A DNA stretch of 8,446 nt from the NCBI GenBank assembly GCA_039182715.1, contig JBCDBY010000203.1, positions 1 to 8,446 of the forward strand. Direction: 5' to 3'. Numbering within the stretch: position 1 is the first letter of the stretch; every line of letters starts with the position of its first letter. Under the pieces are notes generated by a model. The model was not told the DNA's origin and made no database searches. It saw only the letters and a list, made by a program, of their open reading frames with translations. Shown piece after piece: positions 1-5,624 of the stretch. The translations under genes and the position numbers were made by a program. This stretch comes from JBCDBY01 sp039182715 (lineage in GTDB: Bacteria; Planctomycetota; PLA2).

Positions 1-3
1 CTG

Positions 4-73
4 AGCTGCGCTGAGATCGCTGTGGATGTTGAAAGGGGCCCCTTCAAACAACCTCAGCGATCTCAGCGGCGCT
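4..73. repeat. Large imperfect palindrome upstream of bioB
   Basis: Bases 4-25 and 52-73 are inverted copies matching at 19 of 22 positions, with a perfect 14-bp core (9-22 against 55-68, containing CTGAGATCGCTG and its complement). A second palindrome is nested inside: TTGAAAGGGG at 29-38 faces CCCCTTCAA at 39-47 with a one-base bulge. The sequence after it (about 53-117) keeps repeating CTCAGCG-like words. The structure resembles a REP-type intergenic palindrome. No T-run follows, so it is not a classical intrinsic terminator. It could also belong to the 3' region of an upstream gene outside the window. The symmetry is seen directly; the repeat-family assignment is inference. Confidence 0.6.
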
Positions 74-127
74 CCGTTTCCTCAGCGCGAAACCTCCGCG
101 CTCTCAGCTCCCTCCAGCTCCCCCCCC

Positions 128-162
128 ACGTCCAACGTCAAACGTCCAACGTCGAACGTGAA
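128..162. repeat. Degenerate 7-bp tandem repeat, five copies
   Basis: Five consecutive heptamers of consensus ACGTSNA are visible: ACGTCCA, ACGTCAA, ACGTCCA, ACGTCGA and ACGTGAA. A sixth degenerate unit may follow at 163-169. The array sits between an eight-C tract (120-127) and a seven-C tract (173-179), directly before the bioB start. Read in the bioB frame it would encode TSNVKRPTSNVN, a low-complexity peptide unlike any BioB N-terminus, which is one reason to start bioB at 182. From memory, TSNV-type peptides turn up as mis-annotated N-termini in several environmental bacterial genomes, suggesting a dispersed intergenic repeat family. That recollection has not been checked. Confidence 0.75.
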
Positions 163-181
163 CACGTACAATCCCCCCCAC

Positions 182-1135
182 ATGCCGACCTCCGAGTCCG
201 TGCGCGAGCTCTTCGCCACGCCCCTTCTCGATCTCGTCTTCCAGGCCGCGCAGGTGCACCGCCTGCACCACGACCCGCTCGAGGTGCAGCGCTGCACGTT
301 GCTCTCCATCAAGACGGGCGGCTGCCCCGAGGACTGCGGCTACTGCTCGCAGAGCGCCTGGCACAAGGACGCCGAATCGCCGGTCGACCCGCTCATGAGT
401 CGCGAGGAAGTGCGCGCCGCGGCCGAGCGCGCGAAGGAGGCGGGCGCGACGCGATTCTGCATGGGCGCCGCCTGGCGACAGCCGCGCGAAGGAGAGCAGT
501 TCGAGCGCGTCCTCGACATGGTCCGTGACGTGCGCGCGCTCGGCATGGAGGCCTGCGTCACGCTCGGCATGCTGACCGATTCGCAGGCGGAACGGCTCGC
601 CGAGGCCGGTCTGACCGCCTACAACCACAACATCGACACGTCCGAACGCTTCTATCCGCAGATCATCACGACGCGCACGTTCGAGGACCGGCTGGAGACG
701 ATCCAGCGCGTCCAGGATGCCGGCATCCACGTCTGCTGCGGCGGTATCCTCGGCATGGGTGAGCACCGCGGCGACCGCGCCGACATGCTCGCCACGCTCG
801 CCAACATGGATCCGCAGCCCGAGAGCGTGCCGATCAACTCGCTGGTGCGGGTCGCGGGCACGCCGCTCGCCGACGGGGCCGATCTCGATCCGCTGGAAAT
901 CGTCCGCATGGTGGCGGCGACGCGCATACTCATGCCGAAGAGCCGCGTGCGCCTCGCCGCGGGTCGCCTGCAGCTCGAGCCGGGCGCGCAGGCGCTCTGC
1001 TTCCTCGCCGGCGCCAACTCGATCTTCTTCGGCGACAAGCTGCTCACGACCCCGAATCCGGAGATCGATGACGACGCGCAGCTGCTCCAGCGACTGGGGC
1101 TGCGCATCGCCGACCATGCATCCGCTCACGCATGA
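182..1135 (+). CDS. bioB: Biotin synthase (BioB)
   Basis: This radical SAM enzyme inserts sulfur into dethiobiotin to make biotin, the last step of the pathway, in the cytoplasm. The protein is 317 residues against 346 in E. coli. The 4Fe-4S/SAM motif CPEDCGYC supplies C48, C52 and C55. Ligands expected for the sulfur-donating 2Fe-2S cluster are C93 (RFCMGAAWR), C125 (ACVTLG), C185 (HVCCGG) and R257 (RVRLAAGR). YNHNIDTS at 147-154 matches the dethiobiotin-binding stretch. Start 182 is chosen because MPTSESVRELFATPLLDLVF aligns with other BioB N-termini. An in-frame ATG at 26 would add 52 residues of repeat-derived sequence. No Shine-Dalgarno is visible before 182; the upstream bases are C-rich. 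The end overlaps bioF by 20 bp, and it heads a bioBFDA operon. The full ligand set marks it as a conventional, probably active BioB. Confidence 0.97.
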   Translation: MPTSESVRELFATPLLDLVFQAAQVHRLHHDPLEVQRCTLLSIKTGGCPEDCGYCSQSAWHKDAESPVDPLMSREEVRAAAERAKEAGATRFCMGAAWRQPREGEQFERVLDMVRDVRALGMEACVTLGMLTDSQAERLAEAGLTAYNHNIDTSERFYPQIITTRTFEDRLETIQRVQDAGIHVCCGGILGMGEHRGDRADMLATLANMDPQPESVPINSLVRVAGTPLADGADLDPLEIVRMVAATRILMPKSRVRLAAGRLQLEPGAQALCFLAGANSIFFGDKLLTTPNPEIDDDAQLLQRLGLRIADHASAHA

Positions 1136-2117
1136 GGCGACGCGGCGACTCGCCGAACTGACCGCGGCGGGCACGCGTCGCACGATCGAACCGCCGCGCG
1201 GCATCGACTTTGCCAGCAACGACACGCTCGGCCTGCGCTTCGACCCGCGCGTGCTCGAGGCGGCGGCGACGGCGCTGCACGAGTACGGCATCGGCGCCGG
1301 CGCGGCGCGACTGCTGCGCGGCGACACGCCGCTGCACGGCGAACTCGAGGAGGCGATGTGCGCGGCGACCGGCCACGAGGACGCGCTGCACTTTCCGTCC
1401 GGGTTCCACGCCAACGTCGGCGTGCTGCAGACGCTCGGCGCCGAAGGCTGGACGATCCACAGCGACGCCCACAACCACGCGTCGATCATCGACGGCTGTC
1501 GTGCGGCGAAGGCAGAGACGGTCGTCTACCCACACGGCGAACTCCCCGACCCCGCCGCGGACCGCGCGCTGATCGTCACCGAGTCGGTCTTCTCCATGGG
1601 CGGCGACCGGCCGCCGATTCCGGCGCGCGCCGCCGCGACGATCGTCGACGAGGCGCACGCGATCGGCCTCTTCGCGCCGGCGCCGACCGCGACGGTGAGC
1701 GTGATCCCCTGCGGCAAGGCGCTCGCCGGCGCGGGCGCGATCGTCGCGGGGCCACGCCCGGTCATCGAACTGCTGCGTTCGGCGTGCCGGACGTTCCTGT
1801 TCACGACGGCCGCCCCGCCGCCCGTCGTCGCCGGCGTGCTCGCGGCGTGGCGCATCGCGCAGGCGGAACCCGAGCGCGCCGCGCGCGCCGTCGAGCTGGC
1901 GCGTCGCATCGATCCGGACGCGCAATCGCCGATCGTGATGATCCCGTGCGACGACGCCGAGCACGCGATGCGTCGCCAGCGCACGCTGCAGCAGCAGGGG
2001 CTCGACGTGCGCGCGGTGCGCCCCCCCACCGTCGCGACGCCGGCCCTGCGACTTTCGCTTCACGCCGACCGGACCGACGACGAGGTCGCGCGCCTGCAGG
2101 AGGCGCTCGCATGCTGA
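1116..2117 (+). CDS. bioF: 8-amino-7-oxononanoate synthase (BioF), unusually short
   Basis: This PLP-dependent alpha-oxoamine synthase condenses a pimeloyl thioester with L-alanine to give KAPA, the first step of biotin ring assembly. The protein is 333 residues, about 50 fewer than E. coli BioF. Family landmarks remain in order: LLRGDTPLH (66-74), FPSGFHANVGVL (93-104), PLP-stacking H121 in HNHAS, TESVFSMGGD (155-164), D178 and H181 in VDEAH, Schiff-base lysine K201 in PCGKALAGAGAIV, RTFLFTTAAPPPV (225-237) and LRLSLHADRT near the C-terminus. The missing residues fall in loops: before TESVFSM, between SMGGD and VDEAH, and between VDEAH and K201. The usual glycine after DEAH is alanine. The ATG at 1116 lies inside bioB (20-bp overlap), consistent with translational coupling. 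It could be another alpha-oxoamine synthase by fold, but its place in a biotin operon makes BioF far more likely. Confidence 0.93.
   Translation: MHPLTHEATRRLAELTAAGTRRTIEPPRGIDFASNDTLGLRFDPRVLEAAATALHEYGIGAGAARLLRGDTPLHGELEEAMCAATGHEDALHFPSGFHANVGVLQTLGAEGWTIHSDAHNHASIIDGCRAAKAETVVYPHGELPDPAADRALIVTESVFSMGGDRPPIPARAAATIVDEAHAIGLFAPAPTATVSVIPCGKALAGAGAIVAGPRPVIELLRSACRTFLFTTAAPPPVVAGVLAAWRIAQAEPERAARAVELARRIDPDAQSPIVMIPCDDAEHAMRRQRTLQQQGLDVRAVRPPTVATPALRLSLHADRTDDEVARLQEALAC
2098..2103 (+). promoter_or_regulatory. Ribosome binding site of bioD
   Basis: AGGAGG lies seven bases before the ATG at 2111 and inside the last codons of bioF. It is one of only two strong Shine-Dalgarno sequences in the window and supports the bioD start that overlaps the bioF stop by 7 bp. 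Confidence 0.8.
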
Positions 2118-2650
2118 AAGGCGTCTTCATCACCGGGACGAACACGGAGATCGGCAAGACGACGTACGCGCGCACGCTCCTGCGGCGTCACCCGGAGGCG
2201 ACCTACTGGAAACCGGTGCAGACCGGCTTCCCGCCCGACGACGACACCGCCACCGTCGCCGCGCGCCACAGCCTGCCGGGACTGCGCTACAAGGACCCCG
2301 TCTCCCCGCACCTCGCCGCGGCGCGCGAAGGCGACACGATCACGCTCGCGCGCATCCTCGCGCCGATCGAAGGCTTCGCGGGCACGCTCGTGGCGGAGGG
2401 CGCGGGCGGGCTGCTCGTCCCGCTCGCACCGGGCCTCCTGCAGACCGACCTCATTCTCGCCGTCGGCCTTCCGATCGTGGTCGTTGCGCGGGACGTGCTC
2501 GGCACGATCAACCACACGCTGCTCACCGTCGACGCGGCGCGCACGCGCGGCATCGAGGTGAAGGGCGTGGTGCTGCTCGGCGGCACGAACAACCGCGCGG
2601 CGATCGAGGAGTACGGCGACGTCGCCGTCATCGAGGACCCGCTGGCATGA
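2111..2650 (+). CDS. bioD: Dethiobiotin synthetase (BioD), C-terminally short
   Basis: This ATP-dependent carboxylase closes the ureido ring of DAPA to give dethiobiotin. The protein is 179 residues against 225 in E. coli. The P-loop GTNTEIGKTT spans 9-18. Catalytic lysine K34 sits in KPVQTG, SPHLAA follows at 65-70, EGAGGLLVPL at 96-105 contains the Mg-binding glutamate, and LGTINHTLLT at 130-139 matches the substrate-site signature. Two things are odd. The chain ends at VIEDPLA, near where E. coli BioD reads LLGEIPWL, so the last 30 or so residues are absent. The asparagine in the GWVAN/GVVLNG motif that contacts adenine (N175 in E. coli) is replaced by leucine at about 156 (KGVVLLGG), so nucleotide preference may be altered. 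The gene starts inside bioF and ends in an ATGA overlap with bioA, so it is firmly part of the operon. Confidence 0.95.
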   Translation: MLKGVFITGTNTEIGKTTYARTLLRRHPEATYWKPVQTGFPPDDDTATVAARHSLPGLRYKDPVSPHLAAAREGDTITLARILAPIEGFAGTLVAEGAGGLLVPLAPGLLQTDLILAVGLPIVVVARDVLGTINHTLLTVDAARTRGIEVKGVVLLGGTNNRAAIEEYGDVAVIEDPLA

Positions 2651-3840
2651 GCCTCGCCGAACGCGACGCGCGGGTCATCTGGCACCCGTACACCAACGCG
2701 GGCAACAGCCCGCCGCCGATTCCCATCGTGCGCGGCGAGGGCGCGTATCTCGTGGCGGAAGACGGCCGCCGCTACCTCGACGCCATTTCGAGCTGGTGGA
2801 CCAACGTGCACGGACACGCCCACCCGCGTCTCGCCGCGGCGCTGGCCCGCCAGGCAGGCGAACTCGAGCACGTCATGTTCGCCGGGTTCACGCACGCGCC
2901 CGCGGTCGAGCTGGCGGAGCGGCTCGCGGCGCTGCTCGGCCTCCACCGCGTCTTCTACTCCGACAACGGATCCACCGCGGTCGAGGCGGCGCTCAAGATC
3001 GCCGCGCAGTTCTGGTTCAACCAGGGCACGCCGCGCACCCGCTTCCTGCGCCTGTCGCACAGCTATCACGGCGACACAGTGGGCGCGATGTCGGTCTCCG
3101 GCGTGGCCCTGTTCCAGGAGGCGCACGCCCCGCTTCTCTTCCACGCCGACGAGTACGCGGACGAGGTCGGGGACGACGTCGCCGCGGTCATCGTCGAGCC
3201 GATGGTGCAGGGCGCATCCGGCATGCGCATGCACGACGCCGCGTTCCTGCAGCGCATCGAGACGCAGTGCCGCGCGGCGGGCGCGCTGCTCATCGCCGAC
3301 GAGGTGATGACCGGCTTCGGCCGCACCGGGCGCATGTTCGCGTGCGAGCACGCCGGCGTCGCGCCCGACCTCGTCTGCCTCAGCAAGGGCCTGACCGGCG
3401 GCACGCTGCCATTCGCCGCCACGGTCGTCCACGAGCGGATCTTCGCCGCGTTCGAGACCGGCAACCCGCACCACACGCTCTTCCACGGCCACTCCTACAC
3501 CGGCAACCCGCTGGGCTGCGCGGTCGCGCTGGAGAGCCTCGAGCTCTTCGAGGAGAACGACCTTCTCGCCCGCGCGCGGACGATCGGCGACCGACTCGCC
3601 GCCGGCCTCGAGGGGCTGCCCGGCGTGCGCGGGCTGGGGTCGATCTGGGCGGTCGAGCTGGAGGGCGAGCCGGGCTATCTCTCGGAGCTGGCGCCGCGCC
3701 TGCGGGCGGCGGCGCTGGAGCGCGGCGTCCTGCTGCGCCCCCTCGGCCCCGTCCTCTACGCCATGCCTCCGCTCTGCATCGCCGACGAGGAAGCGGATCG
3801 AATCGCGGCGACGATGCGGGAATTGGCGACAATGGCGTAA
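2647..3840 (+). CDS. bioA: Adenosylmethionine-8-amino-7-oxononanoate aminotransferase (BioA)
   Basis: This class III PLP aminotransferase converts KAPA to DAPA; the E. coli enzyme uses SAM as amino donor. The protein is 397 residues against 429 in E. coli. The N-terminal IWHPYTN contains the active-site tyrosine (Y15), and ISSWWTNVHGHAHP (47-60) supplies the substrate-site tryptophans. DNGSTAVEAALK (106-117) forms the phosphate-binding loop, and SHSYHGDT (137-144) carries the ring-stacking tyrosine. ADEVMTGFGRTG (217-228) contains the pyridine-nitrogen aspartate D218. K247 in LSKGLTGG is the Schiff-base lysine, and LRPLGPVLYAMPP (363-375) holds the carboxylate-binding arginine. The ATG overlaps the bioD TGA in ATGA. 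A modest GAGGA lies nine bases upstream at 2633-2637. The stop TAA shares its last A with the ATG of the next gene, so coupling continues past the biotin genes. Whether SAM or lysine is the donor cannot be read from sequence with certainty. Confidence 0.96.
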   Translation: MSLAERDARVIWHPYTNAGNSPPPIPIVRGEGAYLVAEDGRRYLDAISSWWTNVHGHAHPRLAAALARQAGELEHVMFAGFTHAPAVELAERLAALLGLHRVFYSDNGSTAVEAALKIAAQFWFNQGTPRTRFLRLSHSYHGDTVGAMSVSGVALFQEAHAPLLFHADEYADEVGDDVAAVIVEPMVQGASGMRMHDAAFLQRIETQCRAAGALLIADEVMTGFGRTGRMFACEHAGVAPDLVCLSKGLTGGTLPFAATVVHERIFAAFETGNPHHTLFHGHSYTGNPLGCAVALESLELFEENDLLARARTIGDRLAAGLEGLPGVRGLGSIWAVELEGEPGYLSELAPRLRAAALERGVLLRPLGPVLYAMPPLCIADEEADRIAATMRELATMA

Positions 3841-4112
3841 TGCCCAAGGTCGTCCTGACCACGAATCTGCGCAAGTACACCGGCGGCGTGACGGAGACGG
3901 AGGCGCGCGGCGAGACCGTGCGCGACCTGCTCGTGGACCTGGACGAGCGCATCCCCGGGCTGCGTGCCTACCTGGTGAACGAAACCGGCGCGCTGCGAAG
4001 ACACGTCAACGTGTTCGTGGACGGCGAGTTGGTGGAAGACCGGGCGGCGTTGACGGATGCGCTGCAGCCGGATTCGGTGGTGCACGTGCTGCAGGCGCTT
4101 TCCGGGGGTTAG
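3840..4112 (+). CDS. MoaD/ThiS-family ubiquitin-like sulfur carrier protein
   Basis: This 90-residue beta-grasp protein ends in the diagnostic LSGG, with G89 and G90 as the C-terminus. Family patterns include ETVRDLLVDLDERIPGLRAYL (25-45), HVNVFVDGEL (55-64) and a pgD-x-V-h-V-l-x-A-l-S-G-G tail (DSVVHVLQALSGG, 78-90). In this family the terminal glycine is adenylated by a ThiF/MoeB-type E1 and converted to a thiocarboxylate for sulfur transfer, or is conjugated to lysines in TtuB/SAMP-like proteins. No E1-type gene is in the window. It is longer than ThiS and has no MoaE or ThiG neighbour, so a generic name is safer than moaD or thiS. It starts one base inside the bioA stop (TAATG) and was probably followed closely by the Asp-box gene before an element inserted at its stop codon. 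Its substrate pathway is unknown; sulfur supply to BioB is a tempting but unproven idea. Confidence 0.88.
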   Translation: MPKVVLTTNLRKYTGGVTETEARGETVRDLLVDLDERIPGLRAYLVNETGALRRHVNVFVDGELVEDRAALTDALQPDSVVHVLQALSGG

Positions 4113-4285
4113 GCACTGTTTGATTAGTCCGACTGGCTTCGGCCGGCTGCGGCTGCGCCCAGCTGCGTCGCGGCTCCTTGAGGTGAAACGGGCCCCATCG
4201 GCGGAGCCGCGAATTCGCTGAGCTTTGCCAGAATTAACTCTGGGCTCGCCCTCGGGCCGACGTCGGACGATTCAAACAGTGCCTA
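4110..4285. mobile_element. MITE-like 176-bp element with 24-bp terminal inverted repeats
   Basis: The left end (4110-4133) reads TAGGCACTGTTTGA, three variable bases, then GTCCGAC. The right end (4262-4285) is its reverse complement with 22 of 24 positions matching; only two of the three central bases differ. Both ends carry an outermost TA, as expected for the TA target duplication of IS630/Tc1-mariner-type transposition. Inside, TCGCGGCTCC (4168-4177) pairs with GGAGCCGCGA (4203-4212). No reading frame in it resembles a transposase, so it would depend on an enzyme elsewhere. The left TA supplies the first two bases of the MoaD-like gene's TAG stop, and the right TA followed by G4286 would rebuild the same TAG on precise loss. 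The inverted repeats are directly visible; mobility and family are inferred. Confidence 0.7.
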
Positions 4286-4300
4286 GCCTCGTCCGCGATA

Positions 4301-5392
4301 ATGAACGTCGTGCGTTTCCTGATCTCCACTCGCAAAGGTCTCTTCCGGCTCGAACGGCGCCGGGACGGGTGGCACCTCGGCGAGCCCCGCTTCCTCGGCG
4401 TGCCGGTCCTCAACGCGAAGCGGGATGCGCGCGACGGCTCGATCTGGGCGTGCGCCGGTCACGGGCACTGGGGCGCGAAGCTCTACGTCTCCCACGACGA
4501 CGGCGAGAACTTCGAGGAGCGACCCTGCCCGGCGTTCCCGGAGGGCACCCAGATCGACGAAATCACCGAGTGGGGCCAGCGCAAGGAAGCGGCGGTCGTC
4601 AAGCACCTCTACACCATCGAGCCGGTCGGCGATGCCGGCCGCTACCTGATCGGATGCGACCCCGGCGGGCTCTTCGAGAGCCGCGACGGCGGCGAGACGT
4701 GGGCCATCAACGAGCCGCTCTGGACCCTGCGCAACGACCACAACTGGTTCGAGGGCGGCGGCGGGGTCATGCTGCACACGGTCTGCGTCGATCCGCGTGA
4801 CGCCGATCGCATGCACGTCGCCGTCTCCTGCGCCGGCGTCTACGAAACGCGCGACGGCGGCCGGAGCTGGACACCGCGCAACCAGGGGGTGCGCGCCGAC
4901 TTCCTGCCCGACCCGCACCCCGAGTATGGCCAGGACACGCATATGCTCCGCCGCGGCACGCAGGACCCCGACGTCTTGTGGCAGCAGAATCACTGCGGCA
5001 ACTTCCGCTCGAGCGATGCCGGCGCCCATTGGGTCGACGTCAGCGATGCGATGCCGCACTCGATCGGCTTCTGTCTCGCGCTCGACGAAGCGGACGACCG
5101 CGTCGCCTGGACCGTCCCGATGCTCTCCGACGAGGTACGCGTCGCGCCCGACGGGGCCCTCGCGGTCGCGCGCAGCGAGGATGGCGGCGCGAGCTGGCAG
5201 GAGATGCGCAACGGGCTCCCGCAGGCGCACTGCTACGACATCGTCTTCCGGCACGCGATGGACGCCCGCGAGGGCACCGTCGCGTTCGGGACAAATAGCG
5301 GCTCGCTCTTCGTGAGCGAGAATCGGGGATCGGATTGGTCCGCTCTCCAGCGCGATCTCCCTACGATTTACGCGGTTTCCTGCGAGTCCTAG
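4301..5392 (+). CDS. Asp-box (BNR/sialidase-like) beta-propeller protein
   Basis: The protein is 363 residues with no signal peptide, so it is probably cytoplasmic. Six Asp-box motifs (S/T-x-D-x-G-x-x-W/F or close) occur at about 64-71 (SHDDGENF), 127-134 (SRDGGETW), 183-190 (TRDGGRSW), 237-244 (SSDAGAHW), 292-299 (SEDGGASW) and 339-346 (SENRGSDW, degenerate). They imply a propeller of roughly six or seven blades. The opening LISTRKGLFRL and the segment NQGVRADFLPDP through QQNHCG are, from memory, typical of a conserved family annotated as exo-alpha-sialidase or WD40/YVTN/BNR-like repeat protein and found beside MoaD/ThiS-like genes. Sialidase activity should not be assumed: Asp boxes are structural, and the export expected of a secreted sialidase is missing. 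No Shine-Dalgarno precedes the start. Removing the element upstream leaves 14 bp between the preceding stop and this ATG, so it was probably co-transcribed. Its function is unknown. Confidence 0.85.
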   Translation: MNVVRFLISTRKGLFRLERRRDGWHLGEPRFLGVPVLNAKRDARDGSIWACAGHGHWGAKLYVSHDDGENFEERPCPAFPEGTQIDEITEWGQRKEAAVVKHLYTIEPVGDAGRYLIGCDPGGLFESRDGGETWAINEPLWTLRNDHNWFEGGGGVMLHTVCVDPRDADRMHVAVSCAGVYETRDGGRSWTPRNQGVRADFLPDPHPEYGQDTHMLRRGTQDPDVLWQQNHCGNFRSSDAGAHWVDVSDAMPHSIGFCLALDEADDRVAWTVPMLSDEVRVAPDGALAVARSEDGGASWQEMRNGLPQAHCYDIVFRHAMDAREGTVAFGTNSGSLFVSENRGSDWSALQRDLPTIYAVSCES

Positions 5393-5479
5393 CCGGTTAC
5401 CTTGCGACCGCTCGTCGTCGAGATTCGACGTAAACCCCTACGAATAATGGGTTAACGTCCAGAACCATAGCGTGCGACC

Positions 5480-5524
5480 GGTATCGAGGTTTTCGGCAAC
5501 CTACTTTCCTCCATTTCCGATACC
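5480..5524 (+). promoter_or_regulatory. Nested stem-loop in the lipoprotein leader
   Basis: GGTATCG (5480-5486) pairs perfectly with CGATACC (5518-5524). Directly inside, AGGTT (5487-5491) pairs with AACCT (5498-5502) around the loop TTCGGC, so the two helices could stack. The 15 unpaired bases 5503-5517 are pyrimidine-rich and contain TCCTCC (5507-5512), the exact complement of GGAGGA in the ribosome binding region of the next gene (5613-5618). It may be a leader RNA element or protein site. It matches no riboswitch class I recognise, and the function is inference. Confidence 0.35.
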
Positions 5525-5611
5525 ATCCCTTCGTTGGCCGAACCCGGCACCGGTTCGTGGAGGACCGCCCGCCCGGTTCGATTGTTGGGCAAACGAGAGA
5601 GAAGAGTTCCA

Positions 5612-5617
5612 GGGAGG
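5612..5617 (+). promoter_or_regulatory. Ribosome binding site of the lipoprotein gene
   Basis: GGGAGG lies seven bases before the ATG at 5625, which fixes the start of the long reading frame that follows. It is a stronger site than those of most genes in the biotin operon. Confidence 0.8.
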
Positions 5618-5624
5618 ACATTCG

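Larger units (their letters stand above)
5393..5624. other. Intergenic region between propeller gene and lipoprotein gene
   Basis: No convincing gene is seen here on either strand. The composition is less GC-biased than the flanking genes, as expected for a regulatory region. Small inverted repeats are present: CGTCGA/TCGACG at 5416-5430 with a 3-base loop, the larger stem-loop at 5480-5524, and CGAACC/GGTTCG at 5539-5557. CGGTTCG occurs twice (5551-5557, 5574-5580) and GGAGGAC twice (5559-5565, 5613-5619). No hairpin is followed by a T-run, so no intrinsic terminator can be called, and I could not identify a sigma-70-type promoter pair with proper spacing. A promoter for the lipoprotein gene probably lies here because the gene has its own strong ribosome binding site and a long leader. 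Confidence 0.6.

Noticed and set aside
128..162. CRISPR array
   Set aside because: The units are 7 bp, adjacent and without spacers, so this is a simple tandem repeat.
156..167. ACGTG-AA-CACGT inverted repeat as a biotin regulator site
   Set aside because: It arises from the end of the heptamer array and matches no BirA, BioR or BioQ operator that I know. There is no further support.
26..181. In-frame upstream start for bioB at 26
   Set aside because: The added 52 residues are encoded by the palindrome tail and heptamer repeat, are low-complexity, and do not resemble BioB. The protein from 182 aligns with the family from its first residues.
104..1489. 461-codon minus-strand frame opposite bioB/bioF
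   Set aside because: It is Arg/Ala-rich, has no recognisable domain, and lies antisense to two clear biotin genes. High GC makes long antisense frames common.
4225..4800. Plus-strand frame starting inside the MITE-like element
   Set aside because: It is Arg/Pro-rich and overlaps the propeller gene in another frame. It matches nothing and looks like a shadow.
4301..5392. True secreted sialidase
   Set aside because: There is no signal peptide, and Asp boxes alone are structural. I could not identify the catalytic arginine triad or an FRIP motif.
5416..5430. Small hairpin after the propeller gene as a terminator
   Set aside because: The stem is only 6 bp and no T-run follows. It could be chance.
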